Source: Prostheceraeus crozeri (lineage: Eukaryota > Platyhelminthes > Polycladida > Euryleptidae). From it: a DNA stretch of 64,000 bases. Of this stretch, positions 51,804 to 61,366 are shown piece by piece (position 1 is the first letter of the stretch; the number at the start of each line of letters is the position of its first letter). Below the pieces are notes generated by a model. It saw only the letters and a program-made list of their open reading frames with translations, searched no databases and was not told the DNA's origin. A program made the translations under genes and the position numbers. The stretch is from the NCBI GenBank assembly GCA_907163375.1, contig CAJQUW010002148.1, positions 644,934-708,933 of the forward strand, read 5' to 3'.

Positions 51804-53120
51804 AGCCAAGTTTGACTCTACTTTTCATGGTCACAAAACGATGGTTTTGGATGACGCAATCATCAGTGGTGCGTCGGTAAGTAGTGAAATAGGACTGTGT
51901 AGCTATGTTCTTAGATTTAAAGATTGGAAACTACAAATAATATATGCCGACAGTTATAAGTTCATTGAAGAAGAAGAACCATGCGTAAGGACAAAGTCAA
52001 CTAAAATATTGAATTTACTAGAAATTGATCATGTCTTGCGCAATTGCTTTATATAGGTATGTGTAGCCTACCATATGACTGAACTTTCTTGCCCGACATC
52101 ATATTCTACATAAAAGCGACAATGTAAAGCAAATGATTGTTTTATCAATCCGAACGGTATGGCCAAAAAATTACTTGAAATAGTTTTGAGGAATACAGCA
52201 CAAAGAATCATTACGAAACAAGTGAATAGCCTTACTTATCATTTCTACAAAATCACAAGCTAAATTTATCAAAATCAATAGCACCCGCATTCTGTCTTAC
52301 AGACATTGACAGGTAAGTATGCATATGCCTAGTTGATGGGGGATCGCTTTCGAGCGTCTGATCAAAATTCTGCTTCACGAACAAACTAAAATCAACTCAC
52401 TGCATATGTTCATCATCAAATTGTACCCTCTACATGTCAACATCTACGTATCATAAGAAGGCTTATAAACTAGGACAGAATTCACCTTCATTCGAGCTGT
52501 CCATGTTTTGATTCATAAATGACTCCTTTCCCATTAGCCTTCACTGTGCTTCTTCGTGAAATCGGCTTTTCATTCACTGTACGCTACACCGATAACTTCA
52601 ACTTCGATATAAAATTTCAAATGAGTCACATGATTCAGTATTTGATGTTCGAGAGCCTATACAAAATGAGCACATTTCATGTTTTGACTTAATTTTGGCG
52701 ATTTTCTTATTTTGTAGAGGCATACGATAAAATCAAAAATTAAATCAAAAACGAATTTTGCCCGGAGTGCACCTTTAAGTGTTCTCTCCACGCTTGTGAT
52801 ACACTTTCTTCGTCAGCTACTTCGTGGAATCAAAGAAAGATGCAGGATGATGAAATATTCCGACGACATGACACGAGTTTTGACAGAATGTTTCATATCA
52901 ATGAGCATCCTAATGAAATTATTCGGAGAACAAAAAAGCCACTAATATAAAGTCACGTAATCTAGAAGATAATCAAATTTTCTATCTCAATATGAACTAC
53001 ATTTTAGTTGAGATCTCAAATCGTATCAGAAGTATACTAGTATTTTCCAAAACAGGAATAAATGCACGATTAGCCCATAAATCAGAGAAGCCCACTCACA
53101 GACAAAGAAAAGTGCTTCCT
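51804..53120. other. Stretch with no recognised gene
   Basis: A plus-strand ORF at 51,841-52,056 has no recognised homology. Nothing else supported. Confidence 0.35.
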
Positions 53121-53124
53121 ATGA

Positions 53125-53400
53125 AGAACATCGCATGCCAATTACAATGGAAGTCATCTTAACGTTTCTACATCGGTAGCGCAAAGAGAAGCTTGCACAT
53201 TGAAATAAATGAACATTTATGAATTAAAAAATTCTTCTGTATTCAAACATATGCAAGCAAGAATTTAACATCAGAATAATTGTCAGATTAACAGATGAGA
53301 CAAGCCTGCGACTTTAAGAGGCAATCATAATTCAACACAGACCACCAAGCCGATTCCAATTCAAAAAAGCGAAAAAACGAATCCTTAACTTAGGAAAGCG
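53125..53400 (+). pseudogene. Penelope-type GIY-YIG endonuclease remnant
   Basis: A plus-strand frame reads RFYIGSAKRSLHIEINEHL. This fits the (F/Y)YIG-x2-x-R-x-L-x2-RI-x-EH core of Penelope GIY-YIG nucleases. About 120 bases on, in another frame, is EAIIIQHRPPSRFQF, matching the usual EA-x-x-I-x-x-x-x-PS-LN end of the domain. Stops and frameshifts lie between, so it is a fossil. No reverse transcriptase is seen upstream. It is not similar enough to PLE-1 or PLE-2 to be a copy of either. Confidence 0.55.
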
Positions 53401-53839
53401 AAAAAAAGGAACCCATAATTTTTGCATCAAGCATTTCAGAAAAGCGCTATAACGACATAATATGCTACCAAGTCATGCACTACCACGAATTGTATGATAG
53501 CGAATACTTGTGTAGATAGCGAATGTTGGGCAACATGCTGGTACAAAAATGTATACTTTTGTAATCAAGTCCAAGCTTTACGATGCAAGGTTGTTATTGT
53601 CTTTGATCGTTGACACCACTATTCTCTCGTTGAATTTTGTGTGAGCATTCCTGTTTACTGATGATGTATTTACCAGAAGCCACGAGTTGCTGAAGCATGT
53701 GGGAGTTGATGCAGCATAGCTTTGCAAACAGAAGCTATGAAAATATTTAGTGGTTGAAGCAATCTGCATTGACTGCAGCAATGCATGCGACAGTCAAATT
53801 ATTTACAAAATAGTGCAATACTGGTAGATCTAATGTTAT
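53401..53839. other. Stretch with no recognised gene
   Basis: Nothing recognised before the left end of copy B. Confidence 0.35.
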
Positions 53840-54149
53840 CAGGACTGTCTGTTTTATTGAAAATAAAAACCGGAGAGTCAAATCGGAATGGGCCTCCCAA
53901 AATGCGTAGGCATGAATCCCCCTAAAGTAAGAAAATCACAATAATTCGATATCACACAAGCCGACAAGTTTTGAAAGCGCTAAGGCAGACGTTGGGTATG
54001 TTGCAATAAAGATGTTAATGAATCTTCATAGTCAGGAAGTAAACAAATGGTATAATATTGTTTATTTATAATATTGTTACTGATGCTTTTCCAACTATCA
54101 GTTTTAACAAGGTATACTAGAATGCATGAATCGAACAACTCCTATTTCA

Positions 54150-54740
54150 AAAGTACTGGTTTTGAAGGCTAGACAGAATGTACTATAAAGACTCCTCCAC
54201 CAACGCTAAATCAGCACGAATTTCTTCAACGCCAGACGATTTTGGCTCGATATAAAAACTGCATATTATCGAATAGTCTACATGTAGGACGATGCATAAT
54301 ATTACTTAACTGTCTCAAAAATCACGTTCCTCATTTCGTTCAAAAATTTTACATTTAAAATTATAATGCACTATTCTTGTGCAGCTGTCATTTTCTATAA
54401 TCATGCCACGGCGATGCACGATACAAAATCTCGTCTTTATTTTGAGGAAACCATGCTGGGAGTGCTTCAGAAGAGTGGTGTGGTCACAACAAATATCTTC
54501 ACACAAAGTCTATGGATCAACGCGATCTAATAGTTTGGACAGGCATTTCCTTCTGAAGCGTAAGTGAGACACTTCTTTTTCGAGAAAGCGACAATGAATG
54601 GTAAAAGCTTCCTTTCCATGCTGTATTAAGTGATATCGAATGTCACTGAGGATAGGAGCATCTTCATGCAGGATGGAGTGCCTGCGCACTACTACCGACC
54701 GATCGTAAATTATTTAAACAATGATATTCCTAAATCTTGG
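54150..54740 (+). pseudogene. Mariner-type transposase remnant in copy B
   Basis: Matches the block at 25,480-26,110 of copy A, ending IFMQDGVPAHYYRPIVNYLN, the region of the second catalytic aspartate. Frames are broken in several places, and the third catalytic motif is absent. Similarity between the copies is roughly 75-80% by eye, so their separation is old. Confidence 0.5.
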
Positions 54741-54841
54741 ATTGACCATCATCAGAGTCTCTGGAATGGCTTCCGATATCACCACATTTAATACCTTGTG
54801 ACTTTTTTCGCATGGACACGTTAAGAAAATGGTGCATTAGA

Positions 54842-54893
54842 GCTCTCTCTCCCCCCTCTCTCTCTCCTCCTCTCCCCCTCTCTCTCTCTCTCA
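54842..54893. repeat. (CT)n simple repeat
   Basis: A pyrimidine tract of CT and CCCC runs. The apparent minus-strand ORF rich in RERE is a by-product of it. Confidence 0.9.
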
Positions 54894-55288
54894 AAACAAA
54901 ATTTGCACATTTTTCACCAGATCGACGAGCGATTGTGTAGAGACATGCTCTTGCGCTGCTGACCAAAGAATTAGATTGTGCTCGGGCAAATGGTCAGCAA
55001 GTAGAAAATAAATTGTTGTCGTGCAACTCGAGCTAGCAACTGTTTTCTTTTGAATCATAAATAACTTACAGAAAGTCATCATTGAGTCGCTAATTGCCAT
55101 TTCATCAAAAATTTTGAAATGATGAGTGAATAGTGAGAGAATAGGGAATTTATTAGAAAATGACGTTGGGGGTTCACTGTGGGGTATCCTCTACATTACG
55201 GACACCATATGTAAATTAATATGTTTCTTAATCTAAAAAGATGCCCAGCGCACGAAAGGAAAAGGTCAAGAGATGAGAGCAATATTTG

Positions 55289-55296
55289 ATTGAAGC
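55289..55296. repeat. 8-bp target-site duplication (left) of the Charlie-like hAT
   Basis: ATTGAAGC here and ATTTAAGC at 56,179-56,186 match at 7 of 8 positions. Confidence 0.75.
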
Positions 55297-56178
55297 CAGG
55301 GTTGTCCTACGTGTGGCCCGCTTCCTCCTCCAATCCGGACCACGTCCTCTTCTAGAAAATTTCAAAAATCAGTTCACTTTAGACACCTGTAGAGTGATGC
55401 TGAAAACTGATTTTGTCCTTTTCTAAACTACATGTTTCAAGTTTGAACTGTAAATTTGGATTTCATTTAGATGATTTATATTGCTTTCTTGAAACCCTTG
55501 ATACCCTGATTGAAGACTTCGGCAAGCGATTCCAAGATTTTCAGCAATTCACTGAAAAGTTTCAGTGCATTCAATTCCGCTGACGGCAATTATATCAGAA
55601 GCAGCTGATGCTTTAGAAGTTGAATTATGTGACTTCCATAGTGATCAGTCTTTCCTAACGAAAGCTGCTCCGCCAATCAATCAATTTTGGTCTTTTCTTC
55701 CTGAAGATCAGTACCCAAATTTGCGCCGCTTCGGATTACGCTTTCTCTCTATGTTTTGGAAGGACTTACTTTTGTGAGTCAGCATTTTCCGCAATGAAGT
55801 CGATCAAATCCAGAGAGAAAGAAGGCCTGTGAATCAAACATCTTTTGAGGCTTGTCTTCGTTTACCTCTAACCTCAGTTGACAAGGACACGAAGAAGCTG
55901 GCCTCCAAAATACAGGCACAACCGTTCCATTAATTTGTCAGCAACCTGTGGCGTTTTTTGAAAATATGTCTCTATGAATAAACTTGGGAAAATTTTGTCC
56001 CATATGTTTTTCGTCAAATGCTTTCAAAATGAATATCAATATAATTTAACATTTACTTCTTTTATGATCCGTCTAATTGCGGAAGATAGTGAAAAAGTTG
56101 AATAATGTGAACAGCAGCCCGCGGCCATATTTCCTTGCCGAATGCAGCCCGCACTCATATAAAGTTTGGACAACCCTG
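55297..56178 (+). mobile_element. Charlie-like hAT element, internally deleted
   Basis: The ends are CAGGGTTGTCCTACGTGTGG on the left and, as complement on the right, CAGGGTTGTCCAAACTTTAT. GGCCCGC/GCCCGC subterminal motifs are on both sides and an 8-bp duplication flanks it. This matches the CAGNGNTGTCCAA ends of Charlie-type hAT elements. Only the C-terminal part of the transposase remains inside. Confidence 0.85.
55565..55960 (+). pseudogene. hAT transposase C-terminal (dimerisation) fragment
   Basis: The sequence reads FWSFLPEDQYPNLRRFGLRFLSMF, then after a frameshift CESAFSAMKSIKSREKEG. The C-terminal dimerisation domain of hAT transposases has the same form, YPNLR-x2-AL-x-LLS-x-FG-x-TYLCESAFS followed by MK-x-IKS. 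A later HLLRLVFVYL resembles the closing helix. The catalytic part is deleted and several frame breaks are present, so the element depended on other copies for movement. Confidence 0.8.
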
Positions 56179-56899
56179 ATTTAAGCCATTACGGGAAGCA
56201 TCACCGTTTCTGGATTTTTAGCCCTCCAGTACAGTATGCCTGTAAAAGATCAGTAACTCATATGCAGCAGATAAATCTTCATCCGAACTACACAGATCTA
56301 AAATTAATGAAATACATGTAGTTGAAATCTCATAGTCCAGAGCTCGCTTTCAGAATTTGAAATTTGCAAACACGAATACAAATAGCTACATGTAATTCGT
56401 GCTTGCGCTTCATGCATGAATGCTAGCTGCCGGATTTCCAAGCACATCCACATACTGATGGTTTGTGCAGTGAGTTACTGATTCTTTATGAAAAGGTACA
56501 CTGCAAAGATGGCGGCTAAGAAGCCAAAAACGTTCGCAGTTCCGACTGAAAAACTTTACGAGTGCTTGTAGCTCCGGAAATGATTCAAATAAATTTAACC
56601 TTTCTCTCATCTCGATTTGCAGTCAAAAATATGTAATTAAAAAACAATGACATATCTAAGAAAAACTTTTAAGCAAGATTATGACAGCTATTTCATTAAA
56701 GCTCAGCCGCTATGACGTAAGTTAACATAGCATCAACACGAAAGGAAATACATATCACTTCTGCAGTTGCTTGCAAGATTTCAATTTTCGTTGTTGTGAT
56801 CGCCGAAATTTACCCGCTTTTGCAACCAGTAATCGCATACAATATTCTTCGTCAATCTCTTTTGTTCCCGAAACTTTTTGGTAGATTTCTCTTTCATGA

Positions 56900-57210
56900 T
56901 TTTCTCAATCCAAAAAGACCCCGTACTCAATCTTTAAGGGCCTCTTCACAATCTCAAAAGGGCTTATTCACGATCGTAGAGGGCCCCTTCACAATCTAAT
57001 AGGGACCCTCACGATCTCCGAAGGGCTCCTCATGATGCTAAAGGAGAATTTTCTCAATTTCAGAAGGGCCCCTTCACAATCTCAGAAGACCCCCGCAGAA
57101 TCTCAAAGGACCCCTTCAAGATGTCAAAACGGTCCCCCTACGATGTCAAAAGTCCCCTCATGATCTCAAAAGGGCCCCTCGCGATGTCAAAAGGGTCCCT
57201 TTACAGTCTA
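56900..57210. repeat. Subterminal minisatellite of copy B
   Basis: About 14 units around CTCAAAAGGGCCCCTCACGAT, matching the array in copy A. Confidence 0.75.
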
Positions 57211-57320
57211 AAATATTTCAAAATCCAAAAAAATTGTTTCTTGGTAAAACATTTTTCCACTACTTAGGTAAGTCTAAAAAAGCCGGAATTCCAGTTGAAA
57301 CCGGAACAGTGGCAGCCCTG

Positions 57321-59269
57321 TTTTATTCAATCTATAACTCAGAAAGTTTCAGGTGGTTATATAAAAATAGGCTAGGCATTTCCGTTCACATCAGTATCAT
57401 GCTAGTATCTTTATTACTGAATGTAAAATGATTATCATACATATCGACTTTTTGGCTAGTTACACGTGCTTCACGAAAATCACAGTGAAAGCGATAGTGA
57501 AATAAAAAATTCGACGAAAAATGTGTGTATACGAGTATTATCCAACTGTACACATTATCATTTAAATTTCTTGGGCCCCATTATCAACATTATGCGATAC
57601 ATCTCACTCATTCGCATAAACTGAACAGTTTGCTTCACTGATCCAACACCAATCTTCTAAGCAACTCAGTAGCAGGCCTCCCGTGAGTCTAAGGAAAGCC
57701 AGCATGGATTGATGCCTCGAATTTTTGACTAATAAATACAATGACATTCATTTGTAGCATATAAGCCGCTTATAATTTTGACATGCATCAATGCAAACTC
57801 GTGTAAAAGGTATAGCACCATGGCCTCAGGGCTACTGTAAGAAAAAATTATGTATGTACCGGAACGCACTACCAATAGGGCTTTGCATTCAGGAATTTCT
57901 ACAACACGACTTTTTTGCTGATAAAGATACATTTTCCAATTCCTATATAATATATTATTAATAAGATTATCTAATTATCAACATTTCGATTCATTAAAAA
58001 TTTTTGTCATTCTACGCAGCTTTACATGTTTGCAATTGTATTTGTATCATAATTTTACATAATATTGGTTTGTCTCGTTGATGACTAGGACACCTCTGGC
58101 ATAGGTCACAATAATCAAGATCTTATTGTGTGTCAAAAGCCCAACTTTCTCTCTCAAGCAGATCTCAGGTTTTGAAATCCAGAAAGCTGTGAAACACATG
58201 TTTACATAACAAACTATCTTCCTGAAACTTGTAGATCTGTCCTGTTTTAACAATCAAATGATGAAAGTCATCTCAACATATTGCTAATTACATGAAAAGG
58301 GATTTAGGTTACGCCCAACTTTGCAGTTCTTGGCAAATATCCCGCTAAGCGCATCAAATATGGTCTGCAAATAATTATTAACGTCTTAGTTGCAGGATTC
58401 CTCAATTAAGAATGCGTTATGTGTTGTCTACTGCCAAGAGGAGGTGCGTGCTGCAAGACATTTCATAAACCGCCAATATCTAATCAGCAACCGTCTTTTC
58501 CGTTTCTTTATTTCAACCACTTGTATTGTTCTACGAGTGTACAGTACAACACACCTGACTAGGGTCAAAACAAATAATGACAACATGACTAAATGAGGAT
58601 GACAGCATGACTAAAGTAAAGGGCAGCATGACATAAAGCTATGCTGTCAACATGTGAATTAAAGCATGTACCAAGAAGCACTTTTTTCTTTTTCTACAAA
58701 AAAGCGAAAAACGAAAGCCACTCGATAAAAATAACAAATCAGACATATTTTCGAAAATGAGAATGTCTGGGTGGTTTGGTTTAATGCCATAATCTTGCCA
58801 TCAACAAAATACAATGATGAGAAGAACATAAGTGCTTCTTGATTGACTAGAATCTTTTCTCCTAAAATACTTTTTATACTCGTCTGATTATGTCGTAATC
58901 CAACATTTTAGTAAATGCTTCGTACTTTTTATAAGTCTCATGACAATGCTTACATTTCTGTGATTTCTTATTGAGTCAGATCAATATTTTTTGCTTTCGG
59001 CATCATGTAGCCAGATTCTATCTGTCTCATGACAGTGATCGGCGATAAATCCAAGCAGAAACATACAGAAAAAATATATGGACTGAAAATATACTTATGG
59101 AAGCATTCTCCTGCGATTATCTCATGTTCGTTTGTCTATGAATTCCCCACAGCCATAGTCTAGTGCTACAAATATCTATTTTCACATCTTTATTTTTTCA
59201 ATTTATGAGCTCGTTGTTAAGTAGTTGCTACTTCCTTCTAAGATAAATACTTTCCCTTTCCCTGAAGAT
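57321..59269. other. Stretch with no recognised gene
   Basis: AT-rich; several short ORFs, none with recognisable motifs. Confidence 0.4.
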
Positions 59270-59386
59270 AAGGTCCATTCACACCGGCGCGGTCCCGCGC
59301 GTCTCTGTGTGGACAGCCCTATAGGTTTATTGAGGCTCTGAACGAAAATTTTGACGCGTGAGCCGCGTCCGGTGTGAATGGACCTT
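59270..59386. mobile_element. 117-bp MITE
   Basis: AAGGTCCATTCACACCGG on the left and its complement on the right, then imperfect pairing (GCGCGG against CCGCGT). The GC-rich palindromic form stands out from the AT-rich surroundings. No coding capacity. Confidence 0.75.
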
Positions 59387-61272
59387 TAGTCGTTGAAACA
59401 TATTGGCTTAAAAACAACCGGAATTGTAACAACATAGAAAATAACAACAGCAACATCATTATTTCAATTTACCAATTAAAATTACAAATACAAATGACGG
59501 CCCTGTTACTACATAATTCTATCCCTTGACGCCGTCTGTGTCACCGATAATTTTGGAATACTTAAATCTTTCAACAGTATCGGGTTTTTATCGCTATATT
59601 CAACTTGTCACAATATCAAAAGAAAGCAAGCAATCCACACCACTGATATGTAGCTTTAAAACATTTCGTCAATCAACAAGCATGACCTGAAGAGAAACTC
59701 CCCAAATGATCTCTAATGACTAAAGCAACTGCAGACGCAGAAATACTAATCTCCTGACATTGTTGGTACGATAATCCAACAAGATTCTATGCAGTCGAGA
59801 CTTTCACAAACATATTCTCAACGAATCTGCGACACTAACATAAAGACTTGGTCATCAGTCATAAGGCAGTGTGTTGTTTCAAAATGCTGTTGACACCTGA
59901 CAGCAATGGAGTTTTATTTGAAGAGCAATTTACACGAAAAGAAAGAAAACGGAAGTATGCAACTCTTCAAAGCTCTTGGGTAAGTAAAAATACAACAAGG
60001 GGTAAAAACTACTTGTTGATCTGACAACTAATTGTCATGCATGTGTGAAATGAGATCAGCACATTTTGCTTCGCATCTGACGCCGAAATTTCACACTAAA
60101 TAGACGAGTCGACTTATCTAGATGTACACTTCATATTCATGAAAATTCGGAGTGAAAGTCAAAATATAAGGTGTCGCGCTGAACCAGGAGATGGCAGACC
60201 TGATGACTCGACAAAATTCACGGTAAAATGTTCTGGTTTTCTTTCATCTGCACACAATCAGGGAGTCTAGTAAATTGATTTGGATTCAAAATTAAGGGTG
60301 ACCCAGTCGAAGTATGCAATTATGCCACTGAACCGGGCCGATTTAACGAACTTCTGGGCAGGAGTAGAATTTTCTGGAATTTGGGCAAGCGCAAAACAGT
60401 GAGTAAAGAGATATGGATTTAGCATGAAAACTGAGCATATTGCTAGACCACTTTTCTCCCCAATATTTTTAGATTTGGAAAGACCATCATATTAACGGAG
60501 AATATAACCTGGAAGGTCAGTTTCATGAATTGCGTAAAGCTTCATGACTTAAATGCTCAAATCCCTACATTCAACTTCAAAAGCTGTGATGATGAATTTT
60601 ATTGTCTGGTTCACGATGAAAACACAGACTCCTACAAGCCGAAAGTTTTACTCACACACAAATAAACGCTTAGCGTGACACCAGTATCGCATGGTAACTT
60701 GAATAATTATTGGTGGACAATTTTCAAATACATAATGATTTATTTTCAAATAAATAAAAAAATCAATATTTAAATTCACGTAAGATGTCCAAATATTCAA
60801 TTTAATTGAAAACAACAACATGATAATACATATCATAAACAGGGATGTGATTGACCAAACGAAAAAAAAATCAGGAAACCAATTTTTGAGGGATCTATTA
60901 TGAACAGTCATTACTGCATTGACCAAAGGACCATTAGTTTTCGGACATTCACATATTGCCTGCTATAGTTCGAGTGTAAGCAAGAAATGAAATGACACAA
61001 ATGAAAACAAAAGCAACACGCTAAGTAATGTATGCAGCCCATGTAGTCTACGTGTATAATTAGGCAAGACCCATGTGACAACAGATGTGATTAAAACCTA
61101 GCATTGAATCATAATAATGACACAATGATAATCATACAGGAGTCATATTTGCAAACCACGTGCCACGTGTAAATTATTCTTTTTGCAGAATCTGCCTTGT
61201 CTCACATACGATCGAAATCAACCCAAAAATCATGATTTCCTGATAAATCAGGAAAAATCTCATCCCTGCATA
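59387..61272. other. Stretch with no recognised gene
   Basis: Nothing recognised on either strand. Confidence 0.4.
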
Positions 61273-61291
61273 TAGTAAGTAAGTAAGTAAA

Positions 61292-61359
<68 letters not shown>

Positions 61360-61366
61360 CAAGTAA
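61273..61366. repeat. (TAAG)n microsatellite, LINE 3' tail
   Basis: More than 20 tetranucleotide units with one interruption. On the minus strand it is (CTTA)n directly after the LINE's 3' untranslated region, so it is the element's terminal repeat, probably expanded afterwards. Confidence 0.85.

Larger units (their letters stand above)
53840..57320. mobile_element. hAT-like element, copy B
   Basis: Homologous to copy A over the left 900 bases (AAAAACCGGAGAGTCAAATC, then ATTCGATATCACACAA) and the right end (CCGGAACAGTGGCAGCCCTG at 57,301-57,320). The left terminus is degraded. It carries the same mariner-type fragment (54,150-54,740) and the same GGGCCCC-type minisatellite (56,900-57,210). 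A Charlie-like hAT has inserted at 55,297-56,178. Confidence 0.65.

Noticed and set aside
54730-54966. Minus-strand ORF rich in RERE/GGE
   Set aside because: It comes from the (CT)n tract and has no other support.
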